Positions 1-10,439 of a DNA stretch of 64,000 nucleotides are shown piece after piece. The notes under the pieces were generated by a model, which was given only the letters and a program-made list of their open reading frames with translations, was not told where the DNA came from and searched no databases. The stretch comes from Chrysoperla carnea (Eukaryota > Arthropoda > Insecta > Neuroptera > Chrysopidae). Both the position numbers and the translations under genes were made by a program. Numbering within the stretch: the stretch's first letter is position 1; every line of letters starts with the position of its first letter. Where the stretch lies: NCBI RefSeq assembly GCF_905475395.1, contig NC_058342.1:15534640-15598639 (forward strand), in the 5' to 3' direction.

Positions 1-178
1 TTTCTAATTTTAAGTGTTTATCTTTCGATTACCAGTTATGGAGAAGATTGAGTTTTTAAAACCTAGGTCACGTTTAATATCTGCGTAAGACACCCAATAT
101 TTTTTGTTTGAAGCATTTTTATCGATAAAAGTTATTTTTCGAGTCTCAAGCATATGTCAACTTTAAAAGGACACCCTG
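1..178. mobile_element. Right end of a TA-targeting DNA transposon copy
   Basis: The block ends in GGACACCCTG followed by TA, the mirror of a Tc1/mariner-style end (TA then CAGGGTGTCC). Its left end lies outside the window. Most of it recurs diverged at about 35332-35520, sharing the stretch around TATCGATAAAAGTTATTT. No coding sequence is visible. The superfamily is inferred from the end sequence only. Confidence 0.5.
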
Positions 179-611
179 TATACAGGGTATATGTATTATA
201 TGTACAGTTTCGCTTAAATACATTGATTCTAGTGGTGTTTTTTTTTTAGAGTTTTATTTTATTTATAAATTATAGTGAATTTTTCTATACAACCCCAGTT
301 TTCTGAATAGCTCTGGGTTTATTGAGTTCCGATTATCGAGATTACTTTGTATAATATTTTTAGTGCCCTCCCCTCTCTGGATCGGGCTCTGTACGAGCGT
401 AAGGCAAGTTTAGACTTGTGGTTGATATTATTTGTACCTTATTTTCAACTTTGATGATGATTTTTGAACTTCATGTATGTTGACGAAAAATAAGAATAAA
501 TTTTTTCGATATCTGTATTTTCAATCTCTTATATTGTGAAGTTAAAACATCATTCATCATCAAAATTAAACTTAACTGTAATTTAACAACATTATTTTTT
601 TAATGTTTCAG

Positions 612-749
612 GCATCCGAACGAGTTGCAGCAAACTTAAAAATAATTGGATCTGGTAAACATTTGGATACATTCGGTAAATTAAGTACTATTGCCAAAAC
701 AATTTGCGAGAAAGAAGGTCTTGTACAACCAAATCCTTTAGGTTTTTAA
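612..749 (+). CDS. Terminal coding exon of an unidentified gene
   Basis: A splice acceptor (TTTAATGTTTCAG) precedes a 45-codon open frame starting ASERVAANLKIIGSGKH and ending VQPNPLGF before TAA. The frame is clean, hydrophilic and amphipathic, with none of the stops typical of the surrounding AT-rich DNA, so it reads as the last exon of a conserved gene whose other exons lie left of the window. I do not recognise the family. There is no start codon in the exon, and the upstream donor cannot be seen. A short AT-rich 3' UTR should follow. A retained pseudo-exon cannot be excluded. Confidence 0.55.
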   Translation, partial: ASERVAANLKIIGSGKHLDTFGKLSTIAKTICEKEGLVQPNPLGF

Positions 750-1560
750 GAACATTCAAATCAAAAAACTTTTATATGACAAAATTTTTATTGTAAATTG
801 TTGTAATTATTAATTATGTTATTTATTCTTAATTAATTAATCAAAGTTTTTTTTTCTCTTTTTTGTTTCTAATTAGGAGATACATTTATCTCAGGAACTA
901 TAACTTTTTTTAAATTTAGTCGAATAAGATTACAGTATTCAATTTTAGGGTGGCGATCGACCTCTGAAAAAGCTGAAAATATCAGAAAAATTTGAAATAA
1001 ACAGTCTTGGATTTCAACAATTCGATCGCTGCTCAAATTTCTCTAATTTAAAAAAAATAATTTTAGGTAAATGAAATGTAAAAAGTTTTCTTTTATTAGA
1101 TTGGTAATAATCATCAAATTGCTTTTTTTAAATAAACTTTTCCATATTGGTAAGAGAAAATTTATGCAATAGGATTATATTCAGGATATATCCGTTAAAT
1201 GGAAAATTATTGAATATAATTGATATTAATAATATGCACGGGCGTGCCGAGAAAGGTGGCAGTGGTGGGTAGCTACACCCACCCTGTAACTGGACTGATC
1301 GTACGCTTAGATGGTTAAGTATGCTTAAATATTGTTGAAATTTTGTTTGATTCAAAAATTTCTGACTGCCTCACCTTGGGATATAATCTGGGTGCGCACA
1401 TGTTAAAATTATATTTTCTTTTTTTGAATTTTAATTGTATAAATATTTTATGTAGATTATTATAAATAATAACAAATTTATATATTTTTGTATACGATAT
1501 ATTGTATTTTAATTTTAATTTTATTTCCCTTTATCAATTTCATTCACTGATTTTTCAGCA
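750..1560. other. Intergenic, nothing recognised
   Basis: AT-rich sequence after the terminal exon. Only short spurious open frames occur, and I see no domain, RNA gene or clear repeat. Confidence 0.5.
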
Positions 1561-1564
1561 GTGG

Positions 1565-2125
1565 AAAGGTAAGGTTAGGTTAGAGTACCACAAGTACGTT
1601 CCTCCCTCCATTTAAGATTGACCCTTTTTAAGATATCCTCTTTGAGGGGCAGTTTACAGTTCGCAAATGGAACTCCCGGATGCTTATTGATGCTTGTGTC
1701 TGATATCATTGTGTCATTTCTAGCGAACTCGGCGACTTCACAATTTCCTGGATGTCTCTGTGTCCCGGTACCCATACCAGTTTTACATTCATTTGTTCTG
1801 CGAGCTCATTTAAGGACATACGGCAGTCCTGTGCTACTTCTAAGGTTAGATATACTGAGCTGAAGGAATTTAGAGCTTAGCTGTTGTGAAGATAGCCATG
1901 TCGCTGCACCTGAGAGTGTTCAGTCTTATACATTCAAATACCTCCTCGTGAATAACCATCACTTTCGCTTGATACACGCTACAGTGATCCGGCAGCCAAA
2001 ATGATAGACGTAAATCGAGATTTTCAGAGATCCCATAACCTACCCTCCCCTCTTAGATTCGTCGGTATAAAATACCACGTCCTTTGGCTTAACCAAAGCA
2101 GTGGAAGGCTTAGAATAGTTTGTAA
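1565..2125 (-). pseudogene. RNase H relic of a non-LTR retrotransposon
   Basis: Read on the minus strand, fragments in shifting frames spell the RNase H domain of an R1/LOA/I-type LINE. Near 2075 is VVFYTDESKRGG, the first-Asp motif (normally YTDGSK). Near 1770 is LVWVPGHRDIQ (the WVPGH motif), followed in another frame by GNCEVAEFARNDT (the GNE.AD.LAR motif) and a downstream segment ending in LKWREERTC. At least three frameshifts and several stops break it. No endonuclease or RT piece is found alongside, so this is an isolated old fragment. It is distinct from the jockey element at 26-33 kb. Confidence 0.75.
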
Positions 2126-2229
2126 CGATGGTTCTAGCGTTAGACACAGCGCTGGATTTAGTATTTAGAGCTTATAAACGTAATCAACGATGTCGAGTAA
2201 TTGTCGCACGGAAAATAGTACGTGCAAAT

Positions 2230-3365
2230 TACGTAATGTACAAAATTAAATATTAAAAATTATTTCTCTAGCCTGTTTTTTTCTTAGCGGTACATTTTTA
2301 GACAGTGAGTTTATTTTCTGCATGGATAGTGATTCAGTCAATCTAGACGAAAAAAAGGCCGGACCATTCATATCATTTCATATCATAAAATAATTTTCCT
2401 AAAACATCGTGATTTCACATTTCGCTTTTTGACTTAAAAAAATACATATCACGTATCACTTTACATTTTTTCTTGCGAATCTACAATGGATTTAACCTAA
2501 GCAATTACCTCAGATGTTGACACGCTTAAAATCGTTTGACACTCAGTCTATGTAATGTAATGTAAATGACAAAAACTTAGTGATCGGGTTATACTAAAGA
2601 GCATAAGAAAGAGTAGAAGGATCCCATTACTGACAATGTTAAAAAAGAGTATTCGAGTTTCAACGTCTCTAGTAATTGTGTCCAGGCATAAAAATGTAAA
2701 ACGTACGGGATAGCCAATTAAATTGAACCGTAAACTAGTTAATACCAAATATTAATATTAAAAAAAAAATTATATCAAAAAATATACTATTCTCAGTTTC
2801 AATTACTCTTCGAAGCCAACTTAGTTAAATAATGAATATTTTATTTCATTTAAAGTAAAAAACGCTTTTTTGTCCATAATACTACAACTTCATATTTTAG
2901 ACTTTAGACTTAAGAAAATATAGACTTAATTCAAAATGGGTAGTATTTGTAAATCATAAATTTAAAAATTGAACTAATATTTTACTTTAATTTTTAATAT
3001 TTATCTTAATTCCTAAACATTTTTCCTGGTTATACAACTTGATAACTCTTTAAAAAAAAGTTTTGCTTAAAATATATTCTAAAATAAATTTAAGTTTATT
3101 ATGGATATTTATATAAATCGTTATCTTTAGATATACCGAAAAACCTAAACGGGAGCAATTTATTGATAGCAAAAACATTAGGATTAACTATCAATTTACT
3201 GAGATATTAGAAACAAAAATTTTGTATTTTTAAATGAAAACATGTTTTTATTACAGTAAGGATGTGCCAAATTTTGTCCGATTGCTCGGTCCCAAATTAA
3301 ATTGAATAATTGAAACTTATGAAAATTGTAATAATGCTATGTTCTAAAGATTTTCTTATTATAAT
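2230..3365. other. Intergenic, nothing recognised
   Basis: Low-complexity AT-rich sequence with many homopolymer runs. No supported gene or repeat seen. Confidence 0.5.
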
Positions 3366-3480
3366 TAGATTTTAAGACCTCCTAATTCCAAAAATAACTT
3401 CGAAATAATCAAAAGCATTTATAACAAAAATTTCCTAAAAATTTTTCCAAAACGGCATGCAAGGCTTACACGTTTTGATT
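3365..3480. repeat. Left member of a diverged ~115-bp direct repeat
   Basis: It shares TTTTAAGA, CTTCGAAATAAT and GCAAGGCTTAC in the same order with 9473-9590, at roughly 70% identity by eye. The copia remnant begins at the right edge of this copy. The other copy lies upstream of the acidic gene. Confidence 0.55.
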
Positions 3481-6400
3481 GGCATATAAAGCTAGTACAA
3501 GTAAAGGATGTTTCACATGTGTTAGTACAGTACATATACAAATATATTGTCCAAACAGGAAAATCCAACCATATAGAGAAGGTAATAAAAATTTTCAACA
3601 AAGTAATAGAGGTCGGAATACGAATTATAAAAATTACCAAAATGAAGGCTATCAAAATAAGAGGGATAATTATCGTGAAAGTAAACAAGTTGCAAATACA
3701 GCTGAAGATACCGAAGCTAATTTATACGCAGCAAATGTTTGTAATGAAAAAACGGGAAAAATAGTTTTTGTGTCGGATTCCGGAGCAAGCAATCATTTTG
3801 TTCAAGATTATTTGAAACCTGTTATGCATAACGTTGACAAATTGACACATTTTGTCGAAATTTATATTGCGAATGGTCAAGTCATGAGAACAAATAAACA
3901 AGGGGTATTGAAAGCGGAATGTCAAGGTCAAAAAATAAATATAAAAGCCCTTATCGTTCCAGGAATCAAACATAATCTTATATCAGCGTCAAAAATGACA
4001 GACAATGGTCATAAAATAACAGTCGAAAAAGAAAAAACGGTAATAAGTAGTGAAAATTTAAATTTAAAATGTGAAAAGAAAAATGGTTTATTCGTTCTAA
4101 GATTAGACGAAATAAGAAAGAAAACAGAAAACTGTCAGGTAATGGTTGAAAATTTGTGGCATAAACGATTAGGACATGCAAGTAAAGAAGCTATTGCAAA
4201 ATTGGGATTAAAAATGTCAGATACAATTTGTTCATCTTGTGTAGAAGGAAAAGCCACTAGATATCCTTTTAAAAGAAATAAGCAAAAAGCAAAAATAATT
4301 GGAGGACTTGTACACAGCGATATATGTGGGCCAATAAATCCAGCGACGTATGACGGAGGTAGAGGTAGACAAAAGGGAATTAGATTAGAATACACGATGG
4401 GGTACAGTCCACAACAAAATGGAAAATCAGAACGTATGAACAGGACCTTACTGAATATGATTCGAGCAAAAATAGCAGACTCAGGTATTCCAAAAACTTT
4501 GTGGGGACGGAAGCACTAAAGTGTTCAGTGTACGAGTTGAAAAGAACACCAACAACTGGTTTAGAATCAATCAAACTCCATCAATAATGTGGCATGGACG
4601 AAATGATATAAGTAAGCTGAGAATATTTGGATGTAGAAATTGGTTCATTCACAATAATGCCAAAAGGAAGCAAACTTGAACCCAAGGCCAAGAAGGCAGT
4701 TATGGTTGGTTATTGCGGTGGAGGGTATCGATTATGGTTACCAGATGAAAATAAGATTATCAAGTCAAGAGATGTACGGTTTGATGAAAGTATAATGGAG
4801 TATAAATTTAAAAACAATGAAGAAAAGAGATATTTAACAGCCTTTTTAGGAAGAAACTGAAATAAATCCTAAGAAGATTGAAATAAACGAAGAAATCGAA
4901 GAAAATCAAAATCATGAAGAAAGTAAAGAATGCGAAGAAAATCAAAATTATGAAGAAAGTGAAGAAGAAGATGTCGTGTCAACCAATACAAGAACAAAAA
5001 ATTTTTCCGACTATGAAATATATGAAGCATATTGTTTATTGTCAAGTTCAAGTGAAGAACCGAAAACATACAAAGAAGCAGCAAAATCATCAGAATGGCA
5101 ACAAGCCATAGAACGTGAATTAGAATCTCACAAGAAACTGGAAACCTATGGTCACTAGCCGAACTTCCAGAAGACAAAATAGCTATTGATACACGATGGA
5201 TTTTTAAAATCAAAGACGATGGTCAGAAGAAAGCCCGACTAGTAGCAAAAGGCTTTCAAATGCCTAAAGAAGACGAAGAGTTTAGTTATTATTCACCCGT
5301 TTGTAGACTTCCAACTATCAGAATTTTGTTATCAATAACGATTCAAAGAAATTGGACACTAAGTCAAATAGATGTATCAACAGCATTTCTTAATGGAATA
5401 TTGGAAAATGACGTTTGCATAAAAACACCCGAAAGTCTAAAATGTCAATTTCAAGTTTTGAAATTGAATAGAGCCTTGTATGGTTTAAGAAATGCACCTA
5501 AATGCTGGAATATAAAATTCAATGAAATTATGATGAAACTTAAGTTTACTCGTTCAGAGTATGACTATTGCCTATATAGAAACGGTGATGTGTATTTGAT
5601 ATTGTTTGTTGACGATGCACAAATTGCAGGACCAACAGAGAAAGTTAAAAAACTGGTGAAGGATTTATTTATAGAATTTAATGTCAAAAACATGAAAGAA
5701 GTAAAAATGTTCTTAGGAATGGAAATTCATAAAACAAAGAGTGAAATCAAGATAACTCAACATAAAATGACTTTACGACTGCTAAACGAATTCAATATGA
5801 TGGAATGTCGGTCTGTTGAAACACCAATGGAACAAAACTTTCAGATAGATGAAACACAACACTCTGGTGGAAAAAATATTTGAAGAAGGAATAAGAAATT
5901 CTGAAAAAGTCTTAGGAACTTTGAATTTCTCAACGTTTTCGGACTAGTCTAATTCAGAGTTATTCAGAATTCTTAATACTTTTTTAAAGTTTCTAAGACT
6001 TTTTCAGAGTTTCCTAAGACTTATTAAGACATTATTCTTTTTTCAAATATTTTTTCCACCAGGGCAGATTTTGGAAAACATTCCATACAGAAGATTAGTG
6101 TGTAGTTTGATGTATCTTGCAGTCGTCAGTAGACCGGATATAACTTTCAGTGTATCAGTATTGAGTCGATACTTAGACAAACCTACGATGCAACTGTGGA
6201 AAGCTGCAAAACGAATCCTAATAAGGTACCTAAGTGCAACAATGAACTACGGAATCAAATTCGGAAAAGGAGAAAGTGGTTTAGAAGGTATGTGTGATAC
6301 TGATTGGGGTGGAGATAAGCAAAGCAGGAAAAGTATTAGCGGATTTGCTGGTTTTCAAGTATTATTGCGTGGCACTTAAGGAAACAAAATTGTTTCGCAC

Positions 6401-6731
6401 TGTCATCTATGGAAGCAGAATATGTGTCAGCAGGTATTGCAACGCAAGAATTGGTAAATTTGAAAGGTGTTTTATCTGAATTTGGTGAATCACTTCCAAT
6501 TATATTGAAAATTGAAAATATTAGTGCAATTTTTCTTTAGTGAAAAACTTTGAAAACTCAAAAAGAAGCAAACACATAGAAATCAAATATCATTTTGTAA
6601 AATATTTGTGTAATAAAAAACAGGTTGTTTTAAAATACGTCTGTTCAAATGAAAACTGTTCAGACATTTTCACAAAAGCTCTTGGTAGAGAAAAATTTCA
6701 AAAATTTAGAAACTTTTTAGTGAGTGCTTAA
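3480..6731 (+). pseudogene. Ty1/copia gag-pol remnant, 5'-truncated and frameshifted
   Basis: Copia-type domain order is preserved. A CCHC zinc knuckle (CX2CX4HX4C) sits at 3508-3549. The protease motif DSGAS is near 3775. The integrase HHCC region (LWHKRLGH ... CSSC) is at 4155-4240, with the first core Asp in VHSDICGP near 4320. Reverse transcriptase at 5260-5880 has LFVDDAQIAG in place of the usual YVDD block. RNase H runs to DIFTKALGREKF near 6700. Breaks: gag before the knuckle is missing; about 75 integrase residues with the second catalytic Asp are deleted near 4365; frameshifts lie near 4515, 4860, 5155 and 6375; a MITE-like insert occupies 5864-6062. No ATG opens the frame. It cannot be functional. 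Confidence 0.9.
5864..6062. mobile_element. Palindromic MITE inserted in copia pol
   Basis: Terminal inverted repeats CTGGTGGAAAAAATATTTGAA bound a 199-bp, internally palindromic insert rich in GTCTTAG/CTAAGAC segments. It separates the RT C-terminus from the RNase H domain of the copia frame. No target duplication could be fixed. It has no coding capacity. Confidence 0.7.
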
Positions 6732-6799
6732 ACTTTATTTTAGAATTGAAATGTATACTTTATTTGTTTTTATTTTTTTTAATACATTTAAATTGAGGC

Positions 6800-6903
6800 G
6801 ATGTGTTAAATATTTAAATATTGGAAAAAAATAATGATTGAAATTGATCTTTTATTAAATAAGTAAATATACAAAATTTATCGTTATAGCTTTGTTAAAT
6901 TTA
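6800..6903 (+). other. Possible start of the copia 3' LTR, truncated
   Basis: After the pol stop, a purine-rich TTGAGGCGA precedes TGTTAAATATTT, the usual polypurine-tract/LTR junction layout of copia elements. At most about 100 bp follow before the acidic gene begins, and no matching 5' LTR is seen, so the LTR would be truncated. The region also carries TTTATT (6851-6856), which read on the minus strand is AATAAA for the acidic gene. Confidence 0.35.
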
Positions 6904-9332
6904 TCAAAGATCACCAAAATCATTTGAACGATTTCGACATTGTTCTTCAAATAGTGCCTCCGCTGTTTCTTCAGCAGAGTCAGTATCATCTGACAATTCT
7001 ACCGAGCCATCATTTGGAATCACCACATTTGATAGATTGGCATCTTCTTCGACATTACTTGATTCAGTATCCTCCGACAATTCTGTCGAGCCACCATTTG
7101 GAATCACCACATCTTCTACATTAATTGATTCAGTATCATCCGACAATTCTTCTAAGCCACCATAAAGCAAGTCATTATACGGCTGGTTACCCTGTTGTAA
7201 AATATAAAAATAGAAAATAAATTTATCTAGGGGGTTTTCAGGCTCTCTAAATCCAAATTCGAGCTCAAAAAAAATATGGAAATACACAAGTCTCTTCTTC
7301 AAAATAATAATAAATTCCAATAAAAAGTAAACGCTTCGTAAATACATGTTTAATCTTGGGTTAAGCCCTGAATGTATGTAAAACACAAGCTATAAAGATT
7401 TATAACTTAGATGAAAAATGGGTGATAAAGAAAAAAATTCATGCATGCAGGTTGTAAAAACTTCGTACCAAAGTCGACCTCTCAGGGGCGGGGGTTAGGC
7501 CCGCCGAGAAAAACTATGCATTAAGTAAAAAAAAAAATTCAACTAAAAGTTCTAGCTGATTTAATTGTTTTGTTTTTTTTTTCGACTTTCTATCTTCAAA
7601 GTTGACCGAAATATGCCAATTTTAAAATGGAATTTTTTTGCTCCTTCAATTAAATTAAGTCACCGTTTTTGTAAACCGTTAGAGATAGATCAAAAATTGA
7701 AAAGTAAAAATTATTCCTTATAAACAAATTAACAACTTTTATTTGAATCATTATTTCGTAAACATCACTGTTTACCCGTGAGGGAGCAACGAAAAAAATT
7801 TGGTGTCCATTTTTTCCAAAACTATAAAAGATAGTTGAAAATTTTCAGCTAACTTCAACTAGTGGTCTTGTGAAACATTCTAGAAGAACGAAAAACAAAA
7901 CTAGAATGTTTTGCTCATTCAATCAAATGGAAAAAAATTATCACCTTGTAAATCGTTTAAGATAGAACAAAAGCTTAAATGTAAAAGTTATTTCTTATAA
8001 AACAAGTGATAACAAAAAATTGACTGAGTTAATTGTTGAAATACTCTATCACATTACACATACATATATGTCACACATACATAACTAATATAACTGATAT
8101 TCCCATCTATTTACAACTAATTTGCGCCCTCACGGGTAAACAGTGATGTTTACGAAAAATGTATCATACAAAAGTTGTTTTGTTTTTTATAAGGAACATT
8201 TTTTACATTTAAACTTTTGTTCTATCTCTATTGGTTTACAAGATGGGTCCTGCGAGCCCAAGACTCAATTGACCTATGTTGCTCATTTACAAACTTGACC
8301 TCACTTCTTACGTCCTGAGTACGCTGTAAAAATTTCATCTTGATATCTCTTTTCGCTTTGAGTTATTTTGTTGGCAGACAAACGGACAGACAACCGGAAA
8401 TGGACTGATTAGGTGATTCTATGAACACCTCAAACAAAATTTTTTTCGTAGCATCAATATTTTTAAGCGTTACAAACTTGGGACTAAACTTGCATATTAC
8501 ATATATGCATGGTATAAAAATAAACAACTATTGTTTGAAATATTTTTTCCTTAACATCCCCGTTTACCCGTAAGGGCGACTTCAAAAATTTCGAAAGTAT
8601 TTTCTGGAATTTTTTCGAGAATGTTTGACAAAACCACTAGTAGTTGAAGTTATCTGAAAATTTTCAACTCTCTGTCTTTTATAGTTTTGGAGAAAATGGA
8701 TACCAAATTTTTTTCCTAAATTGTACCCTCACGGATAAAGAAAGATTCAAATAAAATTGTTAATTTTTTTATCAGAAATAACTTTTGCATTTAAAATTTT
8801 ATTCTAATTCTAACGGTTTACAAGAACGATCATTTTTCATTTGATTCAATGAGCAAAAAAAAAAACCATTTTAAAATTGACATATCTTGATCAATTTTGA
8901 AGCTAGAAAGTCGACAAAAAAAATGTACACAATTAAATCATGTTTGATTGATGCATAGTTTTTTTTTTTGTAATTTCTAAAAAACTGATTAAAATCCCCA
9001 ATTGCCCTCCAAAAAATAAGGTTATTCCCGCGTCTGAGAGGTCGACTTTTTGGTACGAAGATTTTTACAACTTTGGCAAATTTCAAAGATGCACCAATTT
9101 TTTCGTTTTAGATATTCAGTTGTACTAAATGACCCGTGTCACATTTTTAATAAGACTGTTTTCAAAAAAATTAGATACTCGATATTAATTTTACATAAAT
9201 TACCTGTACTTGTGCCAAAGAAGCATTATCACCATTTGAAGAATTCGAACGTTGTTCGGCAGATAGTCGTTCCGCCTCTTCTTCTTCGTTTCTTCCACTA
9301 TTATTAGGGTCAATATCGCGATTATCTGCCAT
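6904..9332 (-). CDS. Two-exon acidic repeat protein, function unknown
   Basis: Exon 1 is 9204-9332 (starts MADNRDIDPNNSGRNEEEEA, 43 codons) and ends CAG before GTAATT. Exon 2 is 6904-7191 and begins after ACAACAG with GNQPYNDLLYGG. The phase-0 join gives about 138 residues. Exon 2 holds three imperfect repeats of the form ELSDDTES..NVED..IPN.GS, so the protein is highly acidic and Ser/Asn-rich with no membrane segment or known domain. A minus-strand AATAAA lies about 50 nt past the stop. The ~2-kb intron is filled by the inverted-repeat transposon at 7451-9071. It could be a regulatory or linker protein, or derive from a transposon; I do not recognise it. The splice reading is inferred from sites and frame continuity. 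Confidence 0.6.
7451..9071. mobile_element. Long inverted-repeat transposon in the acidic-gene intron
   Basis: The left end GTTGTAAAAACTTCGTACC is mirrored at 9033-9071, and similarity continues inward for about 450 bp per arm (7451-7900 against 8560-9071). Both arms carry the recurring motif TTTACCCGTRAGGG. The centre (8019-8520) is a copy of a dispersed repeat also found at about 45040-45470 and 61131-61790. No coding sequence is seen. Arms are imperfect, so it is not recent. The transcript of the host gene would carry a long hairpin here. Confidence 0.65.
8019..8522 (-). repeat. Dispersed repeat (ACCATGTATATATG family), copy 1
   Basis: This is the reverse complement of 61131-61790. Shared landmarks are the right-hand ATATATGCATGGTATAA, GTAGCATCAATATTTTTAAGCG, the CGGACAGACAACCGGAAATGG block, GATGGGTCCTGCGAGCCC, and AATTGACTGAGTTAATTG at the left. 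No open frame. Confidence 0.7.
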
Positions 9333-9472
9333 TTCTTTTAGTTAAAATCACTGATATATGAGCAAGTTATTATTTAAATGAAAACTGAAGCTATGAAAAT
9401 ACTAAATTGAAATGACTGTTTACAACATAAATAATTGAATTGATTATTTTTCATAGCCTACTACCTTTTAAG

Positions 9473-9590
9473 ATTCCGTAATTGCAAAAATATCTTCGAA
9501 ATAATTATAAGCTTGTATATAACCATGGTTTTTCTTCAAAATTTTCTAAAACAGCATCCAAGGCTTACGGGATTTGATTGATATCAACTT
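9473..9590. repeat. Right member of the ~115-bp direct repeat
   Basis: Partner of 3365-3480. It lies upstream of the acidic gene's start codon. The two copies bracket the copia remnant and the acidic gene. Confidence 0.5.
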
Positions 9591-10382
9591 TTTGTAAGAC
9601 GACTATTTATCTTGTCCAAACTTAGATGTTTATGTCTAAATAAAAATTAATATAGTTCTTGTGTAGCATCATGCCATGGACACGTACTACACAAATAAAC
9701 GGCAGAAGTTATAGCGTCCCTAGTGTTCCTTTTACACCGAATGCATAGCGCAAAATAAATACGAACGTACGTACAAAATACTACATAAATGCACCATATT
9801 TTTTAAATCAAACTTGCGCTTTATATTCGCTTCACTATCCGATGCAAAAGGAATCTACTGACCTCATAATTTTGACAAATATTTGGTTACATAGAGGGTA
9901 TTTTCCGTAATATATGTCAGTATACTTCTCATTGATAATGTCACTATACTGATGATTCGATCTGAAATACACTGGCCAGCGCCAAATTTTCACTGTAACC
10001 TATTTCCAAAGATTGGATGTATTAGTTTTTACGACAATTTGTCGTGTTGTTGTTGAAACATAATTTAATAAAGTTATTATTTCACGCACTCTAATGCATA
10101 CAAGTTCAATCGAATAGTTATCCGTCACGCTTTTCTCATGACGTCATTACTACTGACCAGTATACTGATGTATATTTGGGAAAACGCTCAAAGTGTGTTG
10201 TCTCTACGAGTCATGCAAGCAAAATATGAAGTAATCCTCAAAACTTCAAATACGTATAGTATGGGTAATTAGCCGATTATTTTTGACTGCAGTGTTGGGA
10301 AAGAAATACCCCAAGAAATTGAAAAATTAATGGATTAAAACATTAAACAAAAATACACACAAATTTTTATTGTCAGAACAAT
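9591..10382. other. Intergenic, nothing recognised
   Basis: Sequence between the upstream side of the acidic gene and the 3' end of zinc-finger gene A. No gene or clear repeat seen. Bases 10383-10388 read as AATAAA on the minus strand and are a plausible poly(A) signal for gene A. Confidence 0.5.
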
Positions 10383-10439
10383 TTTATTTATAAAAATTAC
10401 ATCCGATTTATATTTAAAATTATAGAACTTATCTTATTG

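Noticed and set aside
1560-1600. TTAGGTTAG as insect telomeric repeat
   Set aside because: A single short match, not an array.
3419-3688. Minus-strand hydrophobic open frame over the start of copia
   Set aside because: It is the shadow of the copia gag-pol frame on the other strand; composition follows from AT-rich coding sequence.
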